Shown here one piece after another: positions 55,901 through 64,000 of a DNA stretch of 64,000 bases. The stretch's first letter is position 1; each line of letters starts with the position of its first letter. Source of the DNA: Eremophila alpestris peregrina (taxonomy: Eukaryota; Chordata; Aves; Passeriformes; Alaudidae); assembly GCA_009792885.1 (NCBI GenBank), contig WMCF01000067.1, forward strand, positions 2,773,419-2,837,418, written 5' to 3'. The position numbers were made by a program, and so were the translations under genes. Below the pieces are notes generated by a model. That model was given only the letters and a program-made list of their open reading frames with translations. It ran no database searches and had not been told where the DNA came from.

Positions 55901-58900
55901 TATGATCAAGTGTGGGCCATTAGTTATGGCTTATCATTGGTGAGATGGAACATTGCAGTGGACAGACAGAGCTACTGGGGACAGCAGGAGGTGTGCTGGT
56001 GTCCATGCAGCATCTGCTGCCAGTTACACAACCAGCTCAGTCCTACAAAATGCTGAGTAAACCTTGCTAAGAATAATCAAGAAGGCACTGAGTCATTCCC
56101 AATTTCCTCCAGTTACCTCCAGTTGGAGTATCTTTTCTCATAGGCCTCAGCAATCAGCCCTTCTTCTGCAGAAATCTCCTTCATCCTCCTCCACGCCGAG
56201 CAGGTGTGGATGTGATCCACACGCCGCCCCCAGGCATCGTACTGCCGGAACACGGGAGGGTTCAGCTCACATTCCCAGCTCAGAGGTTGGATCTCGGTCA
56301 GCAGGCGGCTTCCAAACCTCTCCAGGTCCTGATGCACCTCCTCCAGGACCTGTGGAGCAACAAGGAGAGCCCTTCAGCATATCCCAGCCTCAGTCCCAGC
56401 TGGAAGGGCAGGGGACTGACCATGTTGTCCTGCAGTGCCAGTGGTCTCTTGCCACTTGGCCCCTCCATGCATTCCATAATACAGCATGACAGCTCCCTCA
56501 GCCTCTGCTGGCACAGCTGTGCTCCGCTGTCACTTTTTCTCTATTTTCCCTCAAAATAATTTTTTCAAGTTACTTCTGGCAGCGTGTCTGGCTTTCACAA
56601 AAGACAGAAGCACTTTAGTGTCAGGGCTGAGAATGACACAGATGCACAGGAGCAAGGGGGTTGGACCAGATGGTCTCCAGAGGTCCCTCAGCAGCTCCAT
56701 GATTTACTGCTGGAGAAGAATGCCAGGGGAAGGGCTGCCAAAAACGGAATGCCTGCATCTGTACAGGAAACTTCCACTGGCTCAGCAGATACCTGCCTGT
56801 CAGATTAGAAAAGGAGGGATGGAGCAGTCTTTTCAGCTTCAGCCTGGCATACAACATGTCTAGATTCAAACTCCCACCCTGCATCCAGCTTCCTGAAGGA
56901 TTTATGTGCCCTCATTTCTGCTGGGCTTGGCTCACCTGCATGGATGTGTCCATAGTTAATGGAGAGTGGAATCACTCACAAAGGACTGATTCATCCCAAC
57001 CTCCTCAGATCCCTATTTCAGGGTGACAGGAATTACCTTTTGCAAGTTCTCTTCCATGTCTATAAGCAAAGCCAAGTGAAGTCACCCAGATTTAAGTAAC
57101 CAGAATATTAGATGATTAAAATCAGGCAAGGAGGACCAAACTTCCAGCCCTGTTGGAACTCATTGGCCTAAACAAGACTGTGTTGGGGGTCAAAGAAGCA
57201 CCTCATTTGCTTCCATGAGATGAATATTTTTTACTGTTCTCTGCTTCTCAAGAGATGCTTGTTCTCTCCTCAATAAAATAATGGAGGTGAATGCCATAAT
57301 TGCTGCACCCAAAATGGTGCAGTTATAAACCCCATTAATTTCCAGTTGATGATATACAAACATGGCTTTTTTCTTTCCCTGCCTGTCCCTGTATTGATCT
57401 TCCATTAATCTACATCCTTTGTGATTGATTCCATCCTCCCTCTGCCATTCCACGTGTGTGATGAGGATCAAATACACTTTGTCCAGATGCCACTCTAGAA
57501 GTCTCCATCCTCACACCAGCCAGCTTTCCTTCAGCTGAACAATGAAAGAGTGTTAAAAATCACAAAACAAGCCAAAACCATGCACAAGAGCCTGTCAGCT
57601 GCTCCAGCTCAATGCCACACCCATATCTGCCATGGGTATGCACCTCCAATCTTTATCATGGCTTGACAACAATTTGAAGGTTGTTTTTGAGGCATAACCC
57701 AGGAATCCAAAATTCATGGACTTTGCTGAAGCACAAGAATCTTTGAACTGATGACCTGGTGGGTTTTTGTGGGCAGAAGCGGGCATGAGTCTAGCAAGTA
57801 GCATACAAGGAACTCCTACAACAATCCCTTCACCATCATCCATATTTCCTAAAACCCCCCAATTGCCCCACTGGGAGCTCATGCCCTGACCATAGAGCAC
57901 AACAAACCACTGAATTACCCCCCAAAAAATGTTTATTTCCACAGTCAAAGAAGAAAATCAACGCTCCTACCCTTATGACTGCTGAATGTCACACACAGCA
58001 GCCTCAGTGCTCCAAAGAATGGACACTGGGATGTGGAGAGGAAGAAATAATTTGGGTCAGGGCTGCTGGGTGGTCTCATTCACCCTAATCTGTCCTTTGA
58101 TGTCCCAAGCATGAAGATATAGGAAATGTGCAAATTAATGCACATTAAGAGCGCAAATAGATATCCTTTATATTAAAGGATGTATTTTCAGGGCAGCAAA
58201 GCCCGTTCATGGACCACAAAGATCCCTGTTCACAACAACACCCAGAAAAAGCAGGTGCTTAATTCTGTCTTCTCCTCAAATCATCTTCAAACAGAGAAAA
58301 AAAAAATTTGTGCCATTTCAAGAAAATGTCTGTGTTTGACATGGAGCAGCACAACAGGATTCGGCCTCCAGCTTCAGTGGGACACCCAGAGCTTTAGGGG
58401 TTGCTGCTGTCCTGGAGAGGAAGGTGTTCCCATGGAGAGCACGCTCTTAGTGCTGCAGGCAGCACCCGGGCTTTCCTTTCCAGCAGTGAGGCAACACTGC
58501 CCCGCTGGGACCGAGTGCAGAAACGAAAGGGAGATGCTGCTCCTGCTGGCTCTCTGGGAGATTTTGGAGACGCTCTTCTCAATTGAGGGAAGGAGTGGAA
58601 GCAGCCTTGTTGTACTGATCCTTTTATTCTCTGGGAGGCCTGAATCATCCTTCTTCCAAAGGTGCAGATTATAAGCAGGATCTTCATGGTTACCCAAAGG
58701 CATCCTCCTTTCCTGACTTCTCTTCTACCAAGAAGGCCACAGTGGTGCTTAGGGAGGCCTCATTCCTGTCTTTTGGGATTCTTGTGACAAGCTCCCAGCA
58801 CTGGCACCACACTCTTCCCATGCTGTGTCTGCCAGGCCTCACAGACCTGGAGAGCAAGCAGGGGAAGTGGGAGCCTCACTGAAAGCCAGGTCCCCTCCCC

Positions 58901-60015
58901 TCTCTCACCTGATGGCTTTAGAAATCATGGCATTGCTTCTGCTGGAATAAATCATGGAGAGAGGTCACTCTGCTCCATGAAAACTGCTCCCTGAAAAGTG
59001 AGAAGCACTCGTGGCCCTTGGGAGGATGGCAGAGGCCAGCCAGAGAGGTGAGCCACCTCCCCCCAGAGGTTTCTGTAGGACTGGAGCTCACAGCACAGAC
59101 ATCCAGAGCTTGGGGCCTCACCCCCCATCTACACCCCTGAAATCCATACAGAGCCTTTCCTGGCTGAAAAATGAATCCAGAAATGCCACCAACCTGTGCT
59201 GAGAACAAGCAAGCCCCAAGGGGCCTTTCCACCCTCTTGAGTACTTGGCTGAGAACAACCCCAATCCTTAGGATTTTTCCTTAAAATCCCTCTTTCCCCA
59301 GGAAGAGAGGTGGAAGAACAAAGCAGAGCTTGGAAGCATCTTAGTTTGATCCCTCTCTCAGAAATTCCTTTCTCTACATGACCAGATAACAAATGCCCAC
59401 CCTGACGACCCCAAAACAGCATTGCAACACCCAGCCCAGCCCCAGGAGCCCACTGAGCCACTTACTGTGTGTGTCTTGGCAGTGCTTGTCGCCCCTGCCC
59501 TCAAAAACAACAAGTTTTAAGGAATGCTGATAAATTCCCTCCAGTTAAACACTCAAAGACACAAAAAGGCTCAGACAAACGTTCAATTCAGGGTCTGAAG
59601 CAGCAACTTGGCAGAGTCATGGTGGGTACACACAGAAACACAAACAGACCTTGGGAGGAAGGTGTGTTTTCAAGTAACTCCGAAGCAAAGTGTCTTTTAA
59701 GTACTGGTTCCCAGTCTCAGGCTGCTCTTGGAAGAGGGCCTCTGTGTCTCTCCTTGCAAGGTGCATTTCCAGATCTTCTAACACTTGGTTTTCCTTCAAG
59801 CCAGCCTGTTTCTCCTGCCCCGTGGTCCTGTTGATTCCTTTAATACTCAGCATTTGGCGCCTGTCCCAAGGCAGAAAGTGACTTGATTGCCACGACTTGC
59901 AGGTGGCACTGGACCTCCACCAGGGCAAGCGATAGGCAAAAATGATCCTGCAAAGCCCTGGGGGGTCACACCTACAGCTCTCACCTGCAGAGCCTTCCTC
60001 ACCCGACAGCACCAT
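43822..60015 (-). CDS. AidB-like acyl-CoA dehydrogenase (whole gene, 14 exons)
   Basis: A flavin-dependent acyl-CoA dehydrogenase of the AidB branch. On the minus strand the exons 60015-59650, 56349-56117, 55508-55409, 54423-54306, 53917-53784, 53694-53536, 52851-52757, 52506-52407, 51466-51326, 51002-50910, 50530-50423, 45100-44929, 44245-44179 and 43933-43822 sum to 1998 nt (665 codons plus stop) with every phase matching. AidB hallmarks: NPPVFRQYDAWGRRVDHI in exon 2, CPLAMTDGAAKVIE, GQWMTERRGGSDV (residues 260-272), YGFKWFTSAADSD (291-303), IQVQRLKDKLGTR, and [15 protein letters not shown] (517-531), with E519 and R531 spaced like E. coli AidB E425 and R437. The C-terminus Asn-Ser-Arg-Leu is a PTS1-like peroxisomal signal. 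ATG 60015 is the first after an in-frame TGA 27 bases upstream; the ATG at 59853 (611 aa) is an alternative start. The true substrate is unknown. Confidence 0.9.
44179..44245 (-). CDS. AidB-like dehydrogenase exon 13
   Basis: A 67-nt exon between CCCACACAG and GTAGGC encoding GALLMEHAARPDASSADVCA and AL, then a split Arg. I found it by looking for the segment needed between exons 12 and 14; phases 1 and 2 match exactly. Confidence 0.85.
44430..44912 (+). mobile_element. CR1 LINE 3' fragment next to a splice donor
   Basis: About 480 bases, from AGCACAGGAAGGACCTGGAG to a degraded tail TGGTTCTGTGACTCC. It lies in intron 12 of the AidB-like gene, antisense to it, with its 3' end about 17 bases from exon 12. 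Confidence 0.9.
44929..45100 (-). CDS. AidB-like dehydrogenase exon 12 with GC donor
   Basis: A 172-nt exon encoding KKLELASGTEELSPAVQRTR through AARDFSYSLARIYT and ending in phase 1. The only phase-compatible 3' boundary that joins exon 13 is ACAG|GCAGGG, a GC rather than GT donor. No GT lies nearby, and reading on would enter a CR1 element. Confidence 0.85.
45525..45782 (+). mobile_element. CR1 fragment of a different subfamily
   Basis: Carries AATTTCTTCACTGAAAGGGT and GGCACTGGCACAGCTGCCCA, ending ACTCCGTGATTCTGATGA. It lacks the CCATGGCAGGG block and resembles older CR1 families. Confidence 0.82.
47641..48238. other. Assembly gap (598 N)
   Basis: 598 undetermined bases inside intron 11 of the AidB-like gene. 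The missing content is unknown; a repeat or GC-rich stretch is usual for such gaps. Open frames drawn across it are meaningless. Confidence 1.
50423..50530 (-). CDS. AidB-like dehydrogenase exon 11 (active-site segment)
   Basis: A 108-nt exon encoding [20 protein letters not shown] through VFLCTVQ. E519 (in IWEG) and R531 (in DVLR) are twelve residues apart, as in the AidB active site. Flanking sites are CCCACAG and GTGAGC. Confidence 0.95.
50910..51002 (-). CDS. AidB-like dehydrogenase exon 10
   Basis: A 93-nt, phase 0-0 exon encoding ASAVAVEAMESFGGQGYMED and TGLPVILRDTL. It is equivalent to the AidB segment EAMEVLGGIGYCEESELPRL. Flanking sites are TTTGTAG and GTAAGA. Confidence 0.95.
51326..51466 (-). 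CDS. AidB-like dehydrogenase exon 9
   Basis: A 141-nt, phase 0-0 exon encoding VQVRGAFLLLMEIVHLLGLA through LLIPVAKLYTGKQ, helices of the C-terminal domain. Flanking sites are CTCACAG and GTATGG. Confidence 0.93.
52407..52506 (-). CDS. AidB-like dehydrogenase exon 8
   Basis: A 100-nt exon encoding MISLSRDYARKRVAFGKLLK and DHPLHMQTIARME. The Y-A-x-x-R-x-x-F-G pattern is conserved in acyl-CoA dehydrogenases. The acceptor is CCTCCAG and the donor GTGAGG. Confidence 0.95.
52757..52851 (-). CDS. AidB-like dehydrogenase exon 7
   Basis: A 95-nt exon encoding ISAEGRGVAAISNMLNITRI and HNVIGAVASMR. It is the start of the C-terminal helical domain. Flanking sites are CTTGCAG and GTGAAG. Confidence 0.93.
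53053..53200 (+). mobile_element. Short CR1 fragment
   Basis: CR1 3' end (GGAAGTGTCCCAGGACAGC to GGGATTCTGTTTCTATGACC) in intron 6 of the AidB-like gene. Confidence 0.85.
53536..53694 (-). CDS. AidB-like dehydrogenase exon 6
   Basis: A 159-nt, phase 0-0 exon encoding CTQGSRGLSLFFLRVRDEEG and IQVQRLKDKLGTRQMATAEL. The RLKDKLGTR block is shared with bacterial AidB (RLKDKLGNR). Confidence 0.95.
53784..53917 (-). CDS. AidB-like dehydrogenase exon 5
   Basis: A 134-nt exon encoding ANGTETVARKQPDGTYRLYG, FKWFTSAADSD and LTLARVADAEGQ. The G-x-KWFxS motif is the beta-domain signature of AidB-type enzymes. Flanking sites are TTTTTCAG and GTAAAC. Confidence 0.95.
54306..54423 (-). CDS. AidB-like dehydrogenase exon 4 (flavin/substrate motif)
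   Basis: A 118-nt exon encoding SLGIPGSLKDAFDHLTSRDP and SGQWMTERRGGSDV. The MTE-xx-GGSDV signature is the FAD-contacting loop of acyl-CoA dehydrogenases. The exon ends in phase 1 at GTGCGT. Confidence 0.95.
54993..55136 (-). mobile_element. Short CR1 fragment
   Basis: Begins with the reverse-complement tail TCATAGGATCATAGAAATA, in intron 3 of the AidB-like gene. Confidence 0.85.
55409..55508 (-). CDS. AidB-like dehydrogenase exon 3
   Basis: A 100-nt exon encoding RLYQAVKLYLFSSSSGGFSC and PLAMTDGAAKVIE. The CPLAMTDGA block is typical of this subfamily's helical N-domain. Flanking sites are TCCCAG and GTATGA. Confidence 0.93.
56117..56349 (-). CDS. AidB-like dehydrogenase exon 2
   Basis: A 233-nt exon encoding VLEEVHQDLERFGSRLLTEI to AEAYEKRYSNW. 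It includes the AidB-specific NPPVFRQYDAWGRRVDHI, which resembles E. coli AidB NPPELLRYDAQGRRLDDV. Flanking sites are TCCACAG and GTAACT. Confidence 0.93.
56350..59649 (-). other. Intron 1 of the AidB-like gene
   Basis: A 3.3-kb intron with no recognised exon. It contains a CR1-like fragment near 56660 and two minus-strand open frames (57190-57477 and 57595-57948) that resemble nothing I know. Confidence 0.6.
56660..56712 (+). mobile_element. CR1-like 3' remnant
   Basis: GGTTGGACCAGATGGTCTCC followed by AGAGGTCCCTCAGC is the 3' consensus of several CR1/L3-type families. Only about 50 bases are recognisable. Confidence 0.6.
59650..60015 (-). CDS. AidB-like dehydrogenase exon 1
   Basis: A 366-nt coding part ending at an AAG|GTCTGT donor. 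The last 40 residues (from EALFQEQPETGNQYLKD to YLKTHLPPK) look like the family N-terminus. The first 54 residues are unusual (FAYRLPWWRSS) and could be a weak targeting segment or untranslated. A TTTGCAG at about 59950 could also serve as an acceptor from an unseen 5' exon, so the 5' limit is uncertain. Confidence 0.75.
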
Positions 60016-60689
60016 CAGTCCCGGTTTGTTTGTGCGTTGTCAAGTTATTCTTGAAACGTCAATGAAGTCTTCTCTCCTCCCTCAGGGAGGGGCTTTCCAG
60101 CAGCTGTTGTTAACTCAACTAGGGAAAAGGTCTTTGGAAAGAGATCAGAAAACGGCCTGGAAAAACACAAGTACTCAGGAAACACTGTGTTCTCCCCTAT
60201 CAGCTGGGTAAATCATTACTGGACAGACTGGCATTTCCAGAGCTGGGGGAACTGGGAAGGGAGGGGTGTGCTCTCTCCAGCATATATCTGAATTGCTTGG
60301 AGTAGAGATGAAAAGGAAAAAAATATGTTTCCTTATCTGAAGGATAACAAATGGCCAGGAGATGGGAGCAGATTATTCTGTAAATAAGATACTAGTAAAA
60401 CAGAGAGCCCATCCTCCTTGCCTAGGTTATGACACAGGCTCCAAAATACTCTGCTCCCTGTGAAGTACGTGATGCCTTTGAGCTGGGATGATACCAAGTC
60501 TTTTCCCTAGAAAAGTACCAGAGTATTCTAAGAATGTGAATTTGAGTAACTTAAAACTGCACCTCCTTTGGGGTTAGATGCTGCTAATAAACCCAGTAAA
60601 TTACTATAAAGTCATTTTAAACCGGAACAATACCATTCTACCGCCCCTGCCATAGCCCTGCTTTTGCAGGACCTTGTCCCGCCCGAATT

Positions 60690-60850
60690 CCTGGGATAGA
60701 GCTGCAGGGATAGGGACAGGAACAGATACAGAAGCAAGGACAGAGACAGAGACATCGGCAGGGACAGGGACAGATACCGGGGCAGAGCAAGGGCAGGGAT
60801 AACCATGGGAACAGAGACAGGTGCCGGGCCAGGAACAGGGTCAGGCGCAG
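60690..60850. repeat. Degenerate GGGACA purine-rich repeat
   Basis: Runs of GGGACAG/AACAGA/GAGACAG units on the plus strand at the left edge of the CpG island. Confidence 0.75.
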
Positions 60851-60959
60851 GGCAGGCTCAAGTCTCCGCCTCAAGGCTCGGGCCGCCGCCGCCTCCTCCC
60901 GCCCTCAGCGCCGCCCACGGCCGGGGGTCCGCCGGCGCCGTGGCCAAAGGAGCCAAAGG

Positions 60960-60979
60960 AGCCGGGGTGGGCTACTCAG
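60960..60979 (+). other. Possible end of an untranslated HORMAD first exon
   Basis: TACTCAG|GTACGGGAAC inside the CpG island is a plausible donor for a non-coding first exon that splices to the acceptor at 63039. The exon start cannot be set. Confidence 0.25.
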
Positions 60980-61029
60980 GTACGGGAACTGCCCGGCCGG
61001 ACTAGGGCAAGCCGAGGCCGCGACCCAGC

Positions 61030-61350
61030 GGAGCCCTCAGCGCCCCAGGGTCTCCCGCTCCTCAGGAGGGCTTCCCGCTGTCCTTCGGGGGCTCCTCAGG
61101 GAGCTCCTTACGGGGCCCCTCAGCGCCTTATGGGGCCCGGAGCGCCTGAGGGACCCCCGGTACCTCAGGAGGATCGCCCGTGCCCCACAGCGCTACGCAG
61201 CGCCTCAGGGGACCCCAAGTACCTCAGGGAGCCCCTCCTGCCCGCAGCGGAACCCCTCTCTGCCTCAGGGGTCCCTCAGCGCCCCGCGGCTCCCGCGCCT
61301 CAGCCCCGCCGCCGCCCTTGGGGCTCAGGGGCTCCTCAGGGCCCCGGTGC
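61030..61350. repeat. Degenerate CCTCAGG-containing minisatellite
   Basis: CTCAGGG/CTCAGCG motifs recur every 20-40 bases with GGGGCCC-like spacers, without exact unit length. It lies inside the CpG island. Confidence 0.55.
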
Positions 61351-62576
61351 CTCACGGTGCTGCTGTGTGAGGGGCAGGACCCGGTATCGTGTGCACTCCG
61401 GCCGGGCCTGGGCTTCCACTCGTAAAACCCCCCAGGAACCTCTCCCCACAAAAAAAGAGTAAGCCCATATTTGGAGCCATGGCTGTTCTTTTAAGGGCTA
61501 TGGTGCCTCACCTTGCCAACATCAGGCACCAAGGGGCAGAGTGAGAGGTGCAGGGCTGAGGGTGTCAGGGAGCAACGGGTTCCTGAGGATGAGATTTGTT
61601 TTTCCCCTTTTAATGCTAATTTGCTGATATTCGGTGATAAGGTGGCTGTGGAGTGGGGGAGCGTTGGAGTTTCAGGGCAACTTCTGTCCTTCCAGCCCCA
61701 GTGGGACACTAATGCCAAAGTCTTCTACCTGAACAGCTGGACCATAATGGTCTGGGTGATGTTTCCTTCTCAGTAAGTCAATGCAAATATGGTATGATTT
61801 ATAAAACGTGTTTTTCTTATATCTTTGTCTCACCTAAATCAGCTTTATTTAGTTTATAACCTCACATTGTAATTACACCATCTTTGTCTGCTTTGATTGC
61901 ATTCCAGTCCTGCTCACAATGCCTGGAAAAAAAAAGCTACTTTGCTAAAATATTTAACACGTTAAAATTTTTGCAGGTGTGTATTTGTTTAAATATACTT
62001 TTATAGCTGTAATCTGTCCTCATTACTAAATGAAGCACTAAATTTAGCATAAAAGCTGTCACCATGTTCCAATCAACATGTCTTAATGACTGCCAACAAA
62101 TGGAAATGAGGCTTCCACAGGAAAAAAGAAAAGCACAAAAGGTGCAAATGCAGAACAAGGTTGGATCAGCTGAGTTAATAAAAGGCTGCATTAGGTCAGG
62201 AGTTAAATCACCCTGCCGTGTTTGTGCTATTACTTTAATTGTTACTGGGGAAGTCGACTGGCTGTGGACACAGCAGCGTCCCTCTGGGACCTGTTCGTGG
62301 TGTTTCCTTTCATTAACATCCCCCATTTACAATGAGATGTGGAGATCTCCTAGCAAGTCATTTTTCAAACCAGTTAACGCAGGCCTTGTTAATTCCAGCT
62401 AATGGAAGTTTTTAATCAGGATTGTCAGGTGGTGCTAAATCAAGCACCTCACTCAAGTGAGAAACATGGAATATCCAGCGTTATTGCCTGTATCAATCAC
62501 CTCTCCATTCTGGTAAAATGAGTATTTTCCTCTTCAATCCAAGCTTGTCTAACAAGAAACAATTTGGACTCTCCCC

Positions 62577-62596
62577 TTTTTTTTTTTTTTTTTTTT
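62577..62596. repeat. Poly-T run
   Basis: About 20 consecutive T, with no retroposon body recognised beside it. Confidence 0.8.
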
Positions 62597-63039
62597 ACTA
62601 CTTTTCAAGGTGTCCCAGAAGAATCATTCCCTTATTCCGGCCAAGACCGATGTTAGCGCATTTCCTGCTTACCCTTGCTAAAATATTAACTGCTATTGGC
62701 AGACCTCCAGTTCTCTCCCATTCCCCCTTCACACTTTCTAATGGTTGTAGGAATTAACACTTGTGGTTTGGAATATGAGAAATGCATTCTGAAGTGGCAC
62801 CAACTGACACCAGGTGCAGTTGTGGCCCTGAATTTCAAATACTATCGATCGTTTACCACTGAGCAGTTTTCATGCTCTGTAGGCTCAGTGCCATGGAGTA
62901 CCCTTGGTTTGCTGTGCTTTACCTATCCTGCCTGGCAATTAGCTTTCAAACTCTGAGGAATCTCATTCTTAGTTTAATATAGATGGGAAATAGCAGTAAC
63001 TGTGTTTTCTACATGTCTCACACCTTCTTTATCTTTCAG

Positions 63040-63124
63040 GGTGTAGTTACAAGTGGAAGGCCGGTCTTTGAAACACAGGATGGCTGCTCAGCAGCTACTC
63101 AAGCAAAAGAAGAAGCCCTCTAAG
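63040..63124 (+). CDS. HORMAD2: HORMA-domain protein exon with start codon
   Basis: The exon runs from a TATCTTTCAG acceptor to a GTAAAA donor. Bases 63040-63079 are 5' UTR; ATG is at 63080. The 15 codons give MAAQQLLKQKKKPSK, a short basic lead like the N-termini of HORMAD proteins, and join the next exon in phase 0. Confidence 0.75.
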
Positions 63125-64000
63125 GTAAAAAAATTAAAATATGGTGGTGCAGACAGTCTTAGCTTTCGGTCTGGGACTTGGCATGCCTGTGCCTGCAGAG
63201 GTGGGGACACTTTCTGTTGTCTGCACTGTTCTTAGCTGGATTAATTCCAATTCAGTGAGAGGCAGTGTGGGGCTCTGACATGATTTGACTCAATAAGTGT
63301 AGGCTCATTAGGTGTGTACAGAGCTTTTTTAGCAGGAAGAACAGCAATAAAGTAATAGAAGAACTAAATTTAGTGCGGCGTCCACTGCATTGTTCATGTT
63401 GGCATCACACAGTGTGTATTTACTGTAGCTTCAGGTGCTGTTTTACAGCTTGGAGTTAAAATCACTCTGTTGGCAACTCAGGCTGCTGTCAGAGCTCAAA
63501 ACAGCAGCCTTTGATACAACAGTGGTTGCAACTCCAGCTCTGGCACTTGTGTGACTTCACAATTAAAACTGCACACCTTTTTTGAGGGGTGGCTGTCTGT
63601 TGAGTGCCAGCATTGGTGCAGAGGAGGGGGTGGGAATGTGATAAAGGGGAGGGCACATCCAGTCAGTGCACTCTGCATCTGAGTAATGATGTCAGATCTA
63701 TTGATCTCTACCCTTAAATCATTTAATCCACCCACGTCTTCCCTGCCAAGCTTAAACACCAGAGAAACCTTAAAATTCCATTTCTAAGTTACCCTCTTCC
63801 CACCTGCTGAGACTTGTTTCTAAATATAACCTGTGTTACACTTAAGAAGGTGCTATTTCTGGCATTGCCTGCTTTTCCAGGAAGCAGTGCTGTTCCCTGA
63901 GAGCATCACCACAGAGCAGCAGTCCCTGGTGCTGGTGAAAAGGCTCCTGGCCATCTCCATGTCCTGCATAACCTACATGAGGGGGCTGTTCCCAGAGAGC
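63080..64000 (+). CDS. HORMAD2: HORMA-domain meiotic protein, probably HORMAD2 (5' part, cut by window edge)
   Basis: HORMAD1 and HORMAD2 bind unsynapsed meiotic chromosome axes and support recombination and synapsis checkpoints. Coding parts are 63080-63124 and 63881-64000, 55 codons in view. The second exon starts the HORMA domain: LFPESITTEQQSLVLVKRLL, then ISMSCITYMRGLFPES, which matches the remembered SCITYLRGLFPE block of both paralogues. HORMAD2 is preferred because it follows MTMR3 in mammals, but the visible residues do not clearly separate the paralogues. The gene continues past the window. Confidence 0.8.
63881..64000 (+). CDS. HORMAD2: HORMA-domain exon, truncated at window end
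   Basis: Begins after a GCTTTTCCAG acceptor in phase 0 and stays open for 40 codons to the window edge, ending in LFPES. No donor is reached. Confidence 0.85.

Larger units (their letters stand above)
60820..61420. promoter_or_regulatory. CpG island, candidate bidirectional promoter
   Basis: This segment is dense in CpG dinucleotides while most of the window is CpG-poor. The dehydrogenase start codon is 0.8 kb to its left on the minus strand and the HORMAD start codon 1.7 kb to its right on the plus strand. Divergent genes around one CpG island commonly share a promoter; here that is inference. Confidence 0.55.
60016..63039. other. Head-to-head intergenic interval
   Basis: Lies between the 5' ends of the minus-strand dehydrogenase and the plus-strand HORMAD gene. 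It contains a GGGACA-type purine repeat (60690-60850), a CpG island (60820-61420), a degenerate CCTCAGG repeat (61030-61350) and then AT-rich DNA with a poly-T run (62577-62596). At least one untranslated HORMAD exon probably lies within it. Confidence 0.6.

Noticed and set aside
57190..57948. Two minus-strand open frames (95 and 117 codons), one with a hydrophobic stretch
   Set aside because: I considered a retroviral envelope remnant, but there is no matching motif, no LTR pair and no continuation. There is too little to call anything.
61672..61776. Exon-like segment after CTTCTGTCCTTCCAG
   Set aside because: The acceptor is plausible, but the donor choice is ambiguous and nothing links it in frame to the HORMAD start at 63080. 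At most it is an untranslated exon.
63080..64000. HORMAD1 instead of HORMAD2
   Set aside because: Not fully excluded: LVLVKRLLA is also close to HORMAD1. HORMAD2 is preferred on gene order, and the rest of the gene would decide.
1..64000. CRISPR arrays, operons, phage or bacterial defence systems
   Set aside because: The window is vertebrate nuclear DNA with spliced genes and CR1 elements; no direct-repeat/spacer structure or prokaryotic gene layout is present.

Overview
This window is vertebrate nuclear DNA, most likely from a bird. The genes are split into many short exons with GT-AG introns, and truncated CR1 LINE retroposons of the avian/reptilian type (3' tails ending in ATTCTATGA-like repeats) are scattered through introns and intergenic DNA. 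The introns are compact, as is common on avian microchromosomes. There is one 598-base assembly gap (47641-48238). Nothing prokaryotic or viral was recognised.

Three protein-coding genes can be reconstructed. (1) Plus strand, 930-~39790: MTMR3, a FYVE-domain phosphoinositide 3-phosphatase. Eighteen coding exons join in frame to 1195 codons plus stop, against 1198 residues remembered for the human protein. The catalytic HCSDGWDR lies at residues 412-419, a coiled coil at 1024-1057 and a FYVE finger at 1110-1195. The initiator ATG is the last codon of its exon. An extra in-frame 27-nt cassette exon (35313-35339) would insert nine residues inside the FYVE zinc knuckle, and a 111-nt exon (33711-33821) is a second cassette candidate. 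(2) Minus strand, 60015 down to 43822: an AidB-like acyl-CoA dehydrogenase. Fourteen exons join in frame to 665 codons plus stop. The protein ends in Ser-Arg-Leu, a type-1 peroxisomal targeting signal, and one of its introns appears to use a GC donor. (3) Plus strand, 63040 to the window edge: the first two coding exons of a HORMA-domain meiotic protein. It is probably HORMAD2, because HORMAD2 follows MTMR3 in mammals.

Layout: 1-929 is upstream intron; 930-39790 is MTMR3, with a ~2 kb 3' UTR and tandem poly(A) signals at 39757 and 39767; 39790-43821 is the convergent intergenic interval, with a CpG-rich pocket and one CR1; 43822-60015 is the AidB-like gene, including the gap; 60016-63039 is a head-to-head interval with a CpG island (about 60820-61420) that probably drives both the dehydrogenase and the HORMAD gene; 63040-64000 is the HORMAD 5' end.

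The three genes act in different processes: endosomal and autophagic phosphoinositide turnover, acyl-CoA/flavin metabolism, and meiotic chromosome axis surveillance. Their proximity looks like inherited vertebrate synteny rather than a functional cluster. The strongest leads are the FYVE microexon, the predicted peroxisomal AidB-like dehydrogenase, its GC-AG intron beside a CR1, and the shared CpG-island promoter.
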